64,000 nt of DNA, from contig OX381710.1 of the NCBI GenBank assembly GCA_947462335.1, positions 27,373,772 through 27,437,771 of the forward strand, written 5' to 3'. Positions 10,641-22,654 of the stretch are shown in pieces. Source of the DNA: Harmothoe impar (taxonomy: Eukaryota; Annelida; Polychaeta; Phyllodocida; Polynoidae). The notes under the pieces were generated by a model, which did not search any database, was not told the DNA's origin, and worked only from the letters and a program-made list of their open reading frames with translations. A program made the position numbers and the translations under genes. The first letter of the stretch is position 1. Each line of letters starts with the position of its first letter.

Positions 10641-11189
10641 ACATAATATTTATGTGAATGGCTGCTATTTACAGCTATCATGTTAATGGCTATTTAAACA
10701 TTTACATGATATAATATGCCTGAGAAATAAAGAAAGTGTCAAGTTGCATTGTGAGAAACCACAAGCAAGTTTGGTTGGAACATTTGTTTTTACGCAGGAA
10801 ATGGGTTATACAAGTAACAAGAATACTGTAATTCTTAATCAGCAATTTTCGGGCTACCAGTTGCCATTATACAGTTATCCCAAAGTCTAGATGAGGGTGA
10901 TACTTGAGAATATATGTGAATCTATTTTTCTGTGGTATATAACAAAATAGAAAGTGTTTAACCTTATACAGTAGCTTATGGCGAATGTAAGGAAATGGAT
11001 AATCTCTGGCAGGTCTGGAAACCTCCGGCAGGTCTGGAAAAAGACGTGTATGGGACATTTAAAGTGATATCTGTACCACATTAAAACATTGGAGATAAGA
11101 AACATGTACAGACAACACTGAAAAACATTTTTTATTGGATAACATTATTAATGGGAAAACATGACTCAAAAACATGTACCTGACAATCA

Positions 11190-12070
11190 TCATGATTTCA
11201 CCACAGGGACTATTGGACCCGTGTGTTTTTATTTACAGCCAGAATTAAAAATATTTAGACAATAAAATTCAATCACTCTCCAACAGAAACCAAATCAATC
11301 CCATTAAAAGTTATGACCACCAAAAAAGATTTGGTCCTCTCTTTTGTCTTTGTGTTTTTCTCCCTAGATCAGTCATGATACAGATACATAATGCATCTGT
11401 ACCGTCTCTCTCTTATACAGTATCATTCTATTAAATTGTCCATATTTGGATCAGACAATTCAACCATCATGAAAACCATCATGAAAACCAACCTATCCTA
11501 TCCTAACCATTGCCAGTCATTCTATTGGTGGGTATACTTGAGTCTGGGGTATACATGTGATTATTTGTACCATTCTAGAATCAGAATCAGCACGCAATCA
11601 GTGTCCAGTATAATAATTGTCCACCCACACTTCCATCCTTTACTTCTCATGCTATCTGGCGTTAAATCCTCCACTCAGCCAAACTGCTGCCTATCAGTTC
11701 TACAGGTTTACTGTAGCCCCTTGCTGTCCATATCTGCTGTCCCTGTGGACACAAACTGGTGCACAACTGCCCTTATCTGGTACAGATTTACTGGTGCAGG
11801 CCAGTGACTACTATCAGGCCCTTATACGGACCCGCCAGCAGTTTTATTAACTAAATCCGGGACTCTGGCCAAATAATTACGCTACCCTACAGAGACCCAT
11901 AAGACTAAAACAAGAACAGCCCCTCTCCAGCTAACTCCATTTTGCCAGCCAGTGCCTTTCTCATTACAACAATCTCGTCATGTGACCAATCTCGCAAGAT
12001 GCACTACGGGGTGTGAAACTCGCTTTTCATAATGCATAAAACCCCAATTCCACCAAAAGAGAAAAATATA
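11190..12070 (+). repeat. Segmental duplication, copy B
   Basis: Partner of 9810-10640. The block 11717-11850 corresponds to 10284-10417, with the same length, the same stop and a TTTACTGTAG acceptor-like motif before it. The AATAAA present after the stop in copy A (near 10438) is changed in copy B. Confidence 0.8.
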
Positions 12071-12074
12071 GCCC

Positions 12075-15050
12075 AACCAAACATCAATTGAAAATATCAT
12101 CAAAAAAGAGAGAATGTGCGAAATTCAGAGGTAATTGAGTCAATTTATGAAATTATCATAAAGTTAATTGAAAGTGGGTCAAATCTTATCTGCCAAAGTT
12201 CCAAAGGAAAGAAAGTCTTCTCAAAAGACAGCAGGTGATGCTGTAGCTGAAGTCATTGGATGGTATCTGATAGAAGGAATAGGCTTGGATGGAAGACCCC
12301 CTTTAGTGTTGTGCATCCAAGCTCTTCTGCAGAAGATCTCCTTTGCGGGAGGCGTATCCCATTGATGTTATGTAGAAGTGGGGGGTTTATTACACTGAGG
12401 AGGCGGGAGTGTAAGGGTGAGGGATATGAATGGGGCATAGCACCCTCAGGTCACCATAAAGTACAGCATGATAAAACGACCCACTGCCCATTATAGCCGC
12501 CCATGGCCTCGTCTCCCCCTACAAGAAATGATTCAATTTGCAATAAAATGTAATGCCATAGTGCGACATGCGTAATTATGGGAGCTAGACGCACAGCCCT
12601 GAGAACCCTACAGTGGCCCAAAGGGAGTGGCCCAGCGATGCCTATGACTATGCTATATTATTCGTTTCCATACGTGATAATTTCCCTTTCATTATAAAGT
12701 CACAGAATCACAATGCATGTACCAAAATATTCAATTCAGAATCGACATCTATGATCTGAAAGCGGGAAAGAGGGGAATGCCCCCTCTGCTATGTTAAGTA
12801 GAGTTTCAACCATCCTTGTGAGGCATTTTAAAGAGCTGTACCCGTAAAGATTTACACAGCGATGTAGCATGTGCTCCCTACGTGTTCACCCTTATGAGTC
12901 CCAGGTCAATGCTAGGTCTTGTTCTTATTGTTTTAGCTCTCATCCCACTTGTGAGGACATCTATAGTATGGGCAAAAGTAAACACAGCACAGACTGCCCT
13001 GGAAAGGACAATCTAATGTCAAGGGGTGGTCTAAATCTTATAATAAAGCGGGCGGTCTGTAACTCACGCACCAAGGATGCCTTGGGGACGAGGTGGTGGC
13101 AAGCCTACCACTAAACTGAGAACATTATGGTGAGTACTAAACCAGGCACGCCGCCTCAAAGAACAAAAACACTGACCTCGCATCGTTTATTAGTCCCTGG
13201 GGCCACGTTGCCCATGTCTGGCTGCTTGATATGTTTAGTGGCAGTCCTGAGGCATAGTGATTGTTATCATTGCTACAAGTACATAAAGGGCCTAAATGAC
13301 AATCCCTAGACAAGTTCTATGACAACACTATGAGGAGAATATATATAGATATATAGAGGAATGTCAAATTAGCTTTCCAATAGTATTCTTTGAGTTTTCA
13401 TTACCATACAGCAATTAATTTGTCTCTTACACAATCATATCATCTTGGTCATTTCCCTCAGGAATGAGGGCTCTAATTGCCTTTGAGACTTAAGAGGCCA
13501 ATTTGCCATTATCGTCTGTGTGGGTTTTGGGACATAAAAATGAGGAATACTGCCCTATGCACATTTTCATGTTTTGAACCTTTAGTAATCCCATGACCGA
13601 CCGAATTTGTATGTAGGTCGAACACATAATCCCTCACATGCACATCATGGCTGCGAGCAACATTCCCAAGACGCCGAGCTCTCAAATTAAGCCATAGCCA
13701 CAGCTGAAAACTAAAAGAAATCAAAGAAAATCCCGGCGGGCTTTGTGTATTAAGATTACTGACATTGCCCCTGCCACGTCAATTTGCCAGCCAACTGAAG
13801 ACGTTCCGACACAAGGGAAACTTGGATGCATTCAGTTGCCAACGGCACTTAACAAAATGGGGTGCCAGTGATGCATACTTTGGTTGAACACTAACATAGT
13901 AGCTGTATTGTATTGTGAGACTAGGAAGTAAACTTTTATGTAATGTATAAGCACATTAAGCTATGTGAATAGAAAAAGGCATGCATTATAAGGGTATTGT
14001 ATTCTGCCTATGCGAAGCAATATAGTAACTGAGGTTACTCTATGATACAATATAGTCTACTTCATATCATTATCTTGGTACTGTGCATTAATGCGTAGCT
14101 ACAAATGATCCTGATTTAGGAGATGATCTACGCTCATTATCCCTTTTAGGAGAATACACTGAGACGAGTATATTCTGGAATAGTTCTTTTGAAGCTCATT
14201 TGCATTACAGTCCTTCGTTCTTGCAAGTTATGAAGCTTTGTTGATTCTATGCTCGGAATCTAATGTTGGCATGAAAAATATTTTTCAAAAAGAACATTTC
14301 AGAGAGGGCTAAAATGCAACATTTTCCAGGACGATGTTTCATAAAGCAACCCACCGTCCAGAGCCTTGGGCGTGTAGGAGGAGGAGTTCTCTCCTTGTGA
14401 CACCACCATCCCATGTCGTGCTTGTTGTGCTGTCGACTTGTGCCGGTGGTAATTGAGCAGGTGATGAACGACTCGCAACGTCGAGTATATCAAAGGTCAC
14501 CTTCAAGTTTCACTCCGAGCGGCTCCTCGTTTCCGGAGACGGGTGGAAAGGTCAGAAATAGAGTGACTCGATGTGGTTAAAAATGCACGAGCCGGCGCCT
14601 CTCCAACATGTGAAAGCAGACCTCAGGAATCCAAGCTGGGCAGAGGTCCCAGGTAAAAAGAACCAAGTCTAAAATGGCTCCAATATAAATTCCTTAATTC
14701 CTTTTTGTCATATATACTGTGGGCTTCTCCTCACACACAACTATGCATGACTACATCCCCTCCTCATATACATACCTATCTACATATAGTATACTACTGG
14801 AATGAGATTTCAGAACAATCCACATTCATATAGATATATGCTGTATATACGATAAAGGAGACATGTATAGATATAATAAATATCATGACAATAGTGTTTA
14901 TGAGAAGTCTATACCATTCGCCTAGCTTAGTTTAGGAATGTTTAAGAGGCTTCCCATCACCTAGCAAGAGAAATCGACTGCAAGAATGACTGCATACAAA
15001 AAAACGTCTTCCGAAATAGAGAAAGAACTCCCCCTTGAGACTAGAAAATA
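12075..15050. other. Non-coding stretch without recognised features
   Basis: Only short unassigned open frames occur. The one at 14299-14493 (minus, 64 codons) has a fairly coding-like composition but no recognisable motif and no good acceptor site. Confidence 0.4.
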
Positions 15051-15098
15051 TATGCGACACGGAAAAGGACTGCTGCACTTTAGAAGGCAAACGACCAC

Positions 15099-15139
15099 GC
15101 AAAGGATGCTGGGATGAAGACGAACAGACGCATGCGCAC
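15099..15139. promoter_or_regulatory. ZNF143-like plus NRF1-like motif cluster (candidate promoter)
   Basis: The minus strand of CGCAAAGGATGCTGGGA (15099-15114) fits the long ZNF143/Staf consensus with about one mismatch. Fifteen bases on, CGCATGCGCAC (15129-15139) is a near-perfect NRF1 site. Both factors bind promoters of housekeeping genes and snRNA-type genes in animals. No TATA box or proximal sequence element is evident, and the start site and direction are unknown. Confidence 0.4.
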
Positions 15140-18100
15140 TAACTTAGTGTCGACCATCTATTGCTGGACGCACCATCTGGTTCCGAAACACAAATCAGCC
15201 ACCAACCACAGCTACTAAAATGCTAGGGCTTCCCCAAAAGCAATATTGGCAGTATTTCCATTTTAGATGAAACTACAAAAGACTTTTAATGGTGGAGGGA
15301 GTTTCGCTGTACTTTTAAATGCACACTGAAAACCCATAGAAACTAAACCTCATCATAGTGACGATCTAGGTTGTAATAATAAATTATGGCAGGTGGCAGT
15401 AGTATCCTATCAAGAATGGTTTATAAATGTAGTCTCTAATCCCTCTCGTGGGGCACCCATTTTATGGTCTTGGTGTATTCTTGGTTGATGTAAGTAACAT
15501 AACTTGGTATCATAAGGACAACCTAGAGCATATCTGGACTTGAGGTTTGCCAATACTGATGACTTCAAATTGACAATACCTAAATCAACAACTTTAAGGT
15601 AATCATTCTGACAACCCAACCAATGTGATGACCTAAGGTCGTCATAATAACAACTCTGGTCTGAATGGATCAAAATGACGATCCTGAGGTTTTCAGTGTA
15701 AATGTCAAAGACATGAGCAATGCAGCTGGAGCTGGACGTCACAAGCCATGAGGTACGGTTACACGGTACTTCAAGGGTCACAGTACTTCGCAGGAACCGC
15801 TGCCCATTACCTCAAGGGATGAGGTAGGTCTACTCATTACCTCAAGAGGCATGAGATACGATTACATAGTATTTCAAGGGCTGTATACCATACGGACATC
15901 CCTATGCTTTATCAGCATCTAGTACATAAGAAAACTCGCGTACAAGAAAACAGTATGAATATTATGTACATGCTACCTTGTATCTCTCTGCCTAGTGTGT
16001 GGTGACAGAGATACATACAATACCAACCTATGGGAATCTAAAGACGAGCTTCCTGGGTGCATAATGCGTCTTTTGCCTCCCCACATGGGGGTCACTGCTG
16101 ACGCAGCTACGTACGTCTCATCACTACGTCCTTGACGTATGGCCCCACCATGGCCGAGGTCTCACCAGCCCGCCATTGGCGCTTGCACTGGAATTTCCTG
16201 GGGGCTGGCTGGATGGCCTTTATTGGTGTTGATATTGGCCGTATAACGAAGGGTCATTCCGCTGAGAGCAGCAATCTTCATCTATCCCAGCCGGCGGTCC
16301 TATAGCATGGGCAAGCGAAATGGGCCTTCTAGAAATGCCTACCCCCTGCCCTACCACCCCAAGCCCCACAAGCTCCACCCCTTAGCCCGAGGTCGGCCAG
16401 GAAAAAACAAAAATCCATAGAGATGAGAATCCCTGACAAAAATCCCTGGTAACATAGCAGAGCGGTCAGGGTCACTGGGATATGGTCAATGTCCTACGCC
16501 TGCAACCCAGCTCCCCGCATCCCATGGCGGTCACAGGAAAAAGAAGACGGCGGCAATCCATAGAATACAGGGTATCTAACAAATTGCATTTTTAGTGCCA
16601 TCCATCTATATGGATGCGGTAAATGTTGCAAAATAAATTCAGTCGTTTTCCTCCAGAGTCATAAACAACACATTTTGCTGACTCAGGCTTGTACTTCTTA
16701 TAATTACATTTTCCCCTCCGTACTTCAGCTACAGTGTAATCGTAAATATGTATTTATTATGCTGGCATTCATTTTAAGAACAAGATTTTTAAGAATAAGT
16801 TTTCCCTTATTTTCCCAGACGAGTTTGACTTTGTTGTACATGTAAATTCATGACTATTGAAGATGACATCGATATATAAATCATTAAAGTATATATATAT
16901 CAAAATTTTCATATCATATGGTTTGACACGAACCCCTGGCGTATGCATGGATGTTACAAGTATGTGAAGCATGATTAAATGGAATGTAGAAGACAAAGAG
17001 ATGACAGACCCATCAGTAAACTGTTGTTGTGGTCCTACCATATACAGCTGATATGTAAAAGTGGTTTGTAAGTAGTTATCTATAATAATATATAATATCT
17101 TATAAAGGCATGGGGCCGCTGTGTTCTAAATACCCAATCTGAATGCCAAAAAAACACAATCCCCCAGGGCGTCTCTTGCTCTTCTTCTAAATTCAGTAGG
17201 TCGAGTTCCAAAACAGATGAAATTTTTTTTCAAGTGGGATTACCTCATAATGCACCACACTGACACAATAAGCAATTCAGAAACATCCTCCTTTTTATTA
17301 AAAGGAATCTGTTATCAAAAGTAATCCAAACATTAAGACCTCCCTTCAGACAAAATAATGTATGAGGAATATGCCGCCGTATTATGCACACTTCAAAACA
17401 CCGTTCCCCTGAGTGTGCACGTATTTCTTCCCCTTGGGAAGGTATACAGTAACGTGATTGATACATAATAACGAGTCGGCCCGCCTCTGGCTGCAATGTC
17501 CTCCCGGTTTCTTCCGTGTCTCTGAGGGCCTCTCAGGTCGCAGTGTGTATGCATTTGTTGCATACAGCATACTCCTCACTTTCTGCTCACACCGAGCAAA
17601 ACTAAAAATAGCCAGCCGAGAGCAGCTCACTGCTGTGCATGGAAGGTGGGAGGCGCTCGGCGGTCCGAGTAGCAGCACGGGGCAGGGGTATTCCAGCTAA
17701 CAGACACAGTTTGAGGCAGATAACTTGGGGCTGAGGGGGAGGGATGAGTGATGCTGGATCATAAAACAATAGGGGCCTGATTCCTTTGTGTTTGGGGGTA
17801 GGGTAGGTAACAGGGTGGGGCAGCTGTGGTATAGAGCTGGAGGAGGGAGGGGAGCAGGAGGAAAGGGGGAATAAGATGTTGGCGCAATCAGTGCGGGTAC
17901 ACTGGTCGGTCGTCCATCAGTCCTAATGGAGGCACTACCACCATCAACCCGCCTCCGTTTTGACATCCCACAAAAGCCATTTCCACCCACAAGAGCGCTG
18001 CGAGCCCAATGGCAAGCAAACAATACAAGTTGACGAGGGCCTTGGTTGCATGGCCAGGGGTGCAGCAGCAGCATGGCTGGGGGTTGATGGGTGGGTGCTG

Positions 18101-18240
18101 GCAATGAGGATGCTTCTCCATGTCCCCAATGTATACTGCTACAAAACAACACCCGACTGGAATGTCACTATCCCAGCCTGCCTGCTCTCTAATGCCGGGG
18201 AAGCATAACGGCAAGGTGGGTTATTGGGGGTAGGGATGTG
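15140..18240. other. Non-coding stretch
   Basis: It contains a CpG-containing patch near 16060-16330 and GC-rich purine runs near 17730-17880. The many overlapping frames at 17.4-18.2 kb lie on both strands and show no family resemblance. Confidence 0.4.
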
Positions 18241-18399
18241 GGTGGGTGGAGTATAGGCGATGCAATTACATGGCCGTCTTGACCGGGAGCGGGGAGGGAG
18301 GGGGTAAATCAACGGCTTACAGACACTATAGTGGGCTACAGGATGTCCCGTCGTCCATCCGGCCTAGTCCCTTGTCTACACCACCGCCAGGACAGGAAG

Positions 18400-18520
18400 A
18401 AGATGGCGGCCGGAAGTGTGCCCTGTCCCGTCCAATTGGCAATCACTGCGCTAGTTGCCGACGTCCCACGCTGGTTGCTCATTGAAACCGTTGGGTACCA
18501 GCGAGAGGTCGTAACCAATA
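18400..18520 (+). promoter_or_regulatory. YY1/ETS/CCAAT promoter-like cluster
   Basis: AAGATGGCGGC (18400-18410) is a perfect YY1 motif. It overlaps CCGGAAGTG (18410-18418), a perfect ETS site, and AACCAAT (18513-18519) stands just before a second ATGGCCGC. In animal genomes YY1 motifs of this form lie just downstream of transcription starts and often contain the first ATG. The plus-strand orientation of the YY1 motif suggests rightward transcription. Confidence 0.45.
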
Positions 18521-18616
18521 TGGCCGCGTCAAGTGAAGACTTTTGTCCCTCGCAGACGACAATTGTCCTCTCACAAATAGCGCCAATTATGAATATGATT
18601 ACATACCTTGACAAAG
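18403..18616 (+). CDS. Possible first coding exon, unknown protein
   Basis: The ATG inside the YY1 motif opens a frame that reads MAAGSVPCPVQLAITALVAD and onward, includes a second in-frame MAASSEDFCP with an A at -3 and G at +4, and continues to AAAG/GTATAA at 18616/18617, a usable donor. The frame would give 71 complete codons. I recognise no domain. The frame remains open past the donor until a stop at 18646-18648, inside the hAT-like MITE that starts at 18631. The true exon, if any, must therefore end before that insertion. Support comes from promoter context and an open frame only. Confidence 0.25.
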
Positions 18617-18630
18617 GTATAAATCAAGCA

Positions 18631-19140
18631 CAGGGGCTCGATTCATAAGTTTCTACGACACAGAGGGTCATTTTACTGCTACGACCATTACTGATCGTCC
18701 AGGGGTCATTTTATGCTATTCTTACGACACCTCTTAAACAGTTGAATGGTGGAGAATAATAACCACACATACGACCAGCTTATCTCATACGACCAGCTTA
18801 TCTCAAGAAAATCGTAGAATGCTGTCGTACAAAAAAAGGGGTGCATTTCAAAAGAAAATCGTAGCAAATTTCCCATCTGCCCTATTGTACAGAATACATG
18901 TCTATATGGTGGTTGTAAGGAGGAAAATGCCCATTGCACAACAGATGGCTAAGACAGCCTCTAAAGTCATTCTCTAATCTCATTGTGAAATGATATCAAA
19001 ATATTTGTACTACAGCCTTGTATGATGCCTTGACTACTACTTGTAAAAAGATACGATTTTCCCTCTTCTCCCTACAAACATGTTATTTAGTGGTCGTAGC
19101 CTTTCTGAGCTGTCGTACATTGTTATGAATCGGGCCCCAG
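18631..19140. mobile_element. 510-bp hAT-like MITE
   Basis: The left end CAGGGGCTCGATTCATAA and the right end TTATGAATCGGGCCCCAG are inverted repeats. The CAGGG/CTGGG start is typical of hAT elements. The flanking octamers ATCAAGCA (18623-18630) and GTCAACCA (19141-19148) agree at 6 of 8 positions, consistent with an old 8-bp target duplication. Inside, words like TACGACC and TCGTA recur, and ACGACCAGCTTATCTCA is repeated in tandem near 18774. No transposase frame. Confidence 0.75.
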
Positions 19141-19149
19141 GTCAACCAT

Positions 19150-20930
19150 TATATCGTGACGTTTAATGTGCTGGTTTTATTCGGAACAATAATCACTGCT
19201 TCAAGATCTTACAATCAGCCTGTCGAGATGTTGGTATGACAGTGAAATCCCTTTCAATTGTTTTAGGATTTTAAAATAGTTTTTTTTTCATATGAAATAC
19301 ATTTTAAAAGTCATTGTACCTAATTGTTTAAATATGTAAACTACAATTTTTTATACATAGATCCTCATTTTACATTTCACATATCGTATATTCTACTGCA
19401 GTTTGTACAAATGACCACAGCCGACAGGATAAATGACAAATATGCAAAACTGACTAGTTTGTAAGCATTATGATAATATATATTGGATAAGGGTATGCGA
19501 TAAGATGTGCATAAGAATCACAAACACAGTGAATGTATGGACACATGTACAGAGGCTCAGAACCTTATCATAGGGACAATTAAAGGGAGCTTAAGTACCA
19601 GTGCCACCAGGTACAGAAAGGTGGATGTAGGCTTCTATCACAATCATTCTCAATGTCTACAACACATCCTTTAATTTCAATCCTTTCTCAAGCCTGTCTA
19701 AAAGACGGGAACCTATGAGCTGTTAGAGGATATTGGATATTGATAACGGGGAGGCCGCCTTATCGAATGTCCACTCTAAACATGCCTGTCACAAGAGGAA
19801 ATGTGTTCTGACAATGCTGTGATTGATCGATGGAGTTGCTCTCAAGTTGCTCCAATTGCTCATGTTGCTTCGAGCTGCTCCGCCGCTTGTGAAGCGGAAG
19901 GCTAGCGATGGATCTATTTTGAATCTCTTTCACTTGGGTTAACACTTATTGGGGATTACTGACGGTTTCATCTTGAATTAAGGAAATAGGGACTTTGTTA
20001 TGAAAGGCAAAGCAATGATGATGCATGCCAGTATATAACATGGACTATGGGCCTTAGTTGCTTGTACTTTAGCAAAGTGAACTGATGGGAATCTGTTTAT
20101 TAAGATGCGTCGCATACATCAGAATCTGTTAAATGACAATAAGGACCCAACTGTAAAATGATAAAGACTACTTTAATAGAAAGGTCCCAGAATTCCTCGT
20201 ATAGTGGATGTACCAATTCGCCAGTAACTGCTGGTGATAATTATGGAAGCATAAATACACGCTCTTCACCGTTCAAAGGACTTCTAGATAATATGACCTA
20301 ATATCATAGATACATTAAAATGAATGATTTTAGATAGTAAGAAGGCTAGCCAGCGTCACATTACTGCTGTATGGTGCTACAAATCAGAAACACCATAATA
20401 ATATGCCTGTAAGCGTTTATGTAGGCCTATATAGTAGCCCTACTACTTATTGAATAATATGTATAATCCCAACAGGGATATCTCTAACTTGCTAGTGTAA
20501 CCGTGTCAAGGTCATAAAAGAAATTAAATTGAATGATAACAGTTCTAATTACCTGTATGTGATATAACTATGGTATTCTTACAGATGGCAACATTGTGTT
20601 AAGGTGATGGGAATGATTGTATTGTTGCTCAATCGTATGCAGGGTATGAGCCCCTGTAGTCTTCTGCCGTGTATCTATCAAATACATGATTATAAATATT
20701 GTGGACTATAGATACACCCATTTTGAATGTACGTTGTTTAGAAAATCATTTTATGAAGAAATAAACGTTTGACAATTCAAAAAAAGGCAATCATATCATC
20801 CCTATGAACTACTGCGACAACTCATCCTCCTGATCCGGTAAAGCAAATTAAAAGGGCATTGGAATATATGCTCTGCCTGAAAGGCTTTGGCTTTTGGGGC
20901 AGCCTCATCCCCGAGATTCATAGGGTGAAA
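19150..20930. other. AT-rich non-coding stretch
   Basis: I see no repeats, RNA genes or exon-like frames that I can support. Confidence 0.45.
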
Positions 20931-20944
20931 CCAGGCACATTGAC

Positions 20945-21245
20945 TCTTAACGAGCCGGACCTTCAGTGGGGTTAGTGATGACTAGTCAGGGGCATTGTCT
21001 GGCTTTAGTTCCGAGCAGCCCAGGCGCGGAGCTGCTCGAGCGCGGCCGGACATCGGCGGATGAGCGGCTGACGTTACTTACACCTCGGCAAGGGGGAAGT
21101 TGATCGTCGTGGAGCTGTCTCTATTCCCACATCTAATTTCAGAGGCCCCAACAACCAGCTCATCTCGTGCTCACCCGGGAGACCTGCAGGGACAGCGAGC
21201 AGCTCATGGCGAGCAGCCCACCGAGCCCCTGGTGGATGGCGTGTG
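20945..21245. promoter_or_regulatory. CpG-rich patch with duplicated 55-bp block
   Basis: GCGCGGAGCTGCTCGAGCGC and nearby words make this a local CpG-rich island. The block from about 20971 to 21026 recurs in diverged form at 22590-22646 (shared GTCAGGG, CATTGTCTG, TTAGTT, AGCAG, CAGG). The GC-rich context suggests a regulatory sequence. Confidence 0.35.
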
Positions 21246-21675
21246 TATGTCCCTGTTTTAGGCCCTCTGTGTAGCAGAGGAGGGAGGCACACGCACATAT
21301 GATAGACATTGAGAGTCAAATTGAGGTGGGGACTGTGGGAGGGGTCCAGACATTGAAGGTCTATATATCAGAGAGATGGATACATATACGTCCATCAGTC
21401 TGAATCGAGCATTAGTGAGAGTAATGGTGTGGGAGGGGGTTGAGAACACATAGCGACAGCGACAGAAACACTCTAGAGATTGTGATCATGAGGGAACGTA
21501 TATGTGACATATCAAGAATGAAAGGGAGACATGATGAGAAATAGCGCGCCGCAGTGAAAAACAACAAATGACTAAGATGTCTGCAACATCACATTTCCAA
21601 GAATGTCTGTGAAGGTTAGACAGAGAAGAGCAATTTTGCATGCATCTTCAGTGCAAGGATTGTTTGTTCTTGTAC

Positions 21676-21717
21676 GAGATGTGACCAAAGGGACATGAGA
21701 TGTGACCAAAGGGACAT
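21676..21717 (+). repeat. 21-bp unit repeated twice
   Basis: GAGATGTGACCAAAGGGACA plus one base is perfectly repeated at 21676-21696 and 21697-21717. Confidence 0.95.
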
Positions 21718-22324
21718 GATGAAGGAGAAATAGTGGAACGTATTATTACATGAAAAACCTTTAAAAAGAAGTCAGAATTCTCCAGATCACCAGATCGCAC
21801 CCTAGTTTTGATTATTCCAATTTTACCTGCTCTACTTCAAATTTAAACCACAGCGGAGGGGTAAGACAAAGGAATTCACACCTTGGTTAGTTCTACTTAG
21901 ACTCACATAGCCTTACAGCTGTGGTTTAAAACAGATAGCCAATGGTTATGTAAGGCTAAATCAAACTATAACTACTGTGGAGTGGCAAGCACCCTATAAG
22001 GGTGACAGCCAGTTTACTGTGGTTATTTTGAGTTAGCCTCTCATAACCATAGTCTATCTATGACGTATCATACATTGTAGGGCATTGTGTATTCATTGTA
22101 GAATACTATCCCAATGAGTCCAATGCAATGAAATTAAGAACCATTGTCAAAGTTTTTAGTACACGTTGAAAGCAGAGACATTTATTGATATTCATGTCGC
22201 ATACTTAGTATGCGAAAACGATTTTGTTATCCATTATGTTACTTGATACAGGCATTGGTATACATGTATTGCATACTTAAATATTGCTTTCGTTGTTGCT
22301 GTAATAATATATACGTTTCTTTAT

Positions 22325-22354
22325 TCTCTCTCTCTCTCTCTATATATATATATA
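22325..22354 (+). repeat. (TC)n(TA)n microsatellite
   Basis: Eight TC units are followed directly by seven TA units. Confidence 0.95.
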
Positions 22355-22396
22355 CCTGTATATGAGGTCCATTCGTGTATACATGTACATGAACTA

Positions 22397-22480
22397 CATT
22401 AGACAATGTAGAAATATGTAAGTAGTATACACAAATGGCATTAGACAATGTAGAAATGTACAAGTAGTATACACAAATGG
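22397..22480 (+). repeat. 42-bp tandem duplication
   Basis: Two units of 42 bp start with CATTAGACAATGTAGAAAT and end with GTATACACAAATGG. They differ at only a few positions. Confidence 0.9.
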
Positions 22481-22576
22481 GGATTGTTGACAGGCAGAGT
22501 GTATCGTAGATGACATGCAGTGACCTCCCACCTCCCAAGTGTGATTAATCTCATCTTATGCAGCCATTGTAAACGT

Positions 22577-22650
22577 GGCTTAACAAGGCAGTAGCGATGA
22601 CCGGTCAGGGCATTGTCTGACCTTAGTTGCCAGCAGTTCAGGTGAAATGT
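22577..22650 (+). repeat. Second copy of the 20.97-kb block
   Basis: It matches 20971-21026 over about 55 bp at roughly 75-80% identity by eye. It lacks the CpG-rich neighbourhood of the first copy. Confidence 0.5.
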
Positions 22651-22654
22651 TACA

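Noticed and set aside
14299..14493. 64-codon minus-strand frame with coding-like composition
   Set aside because: No recognised motif, no convincing acceptor, and the length is within chance.
19577..19672. TTAAAGGG...CCTTTAA as a second small TTAA element
   Set aside because: Only about six bases of the ends match, which is easily chance.
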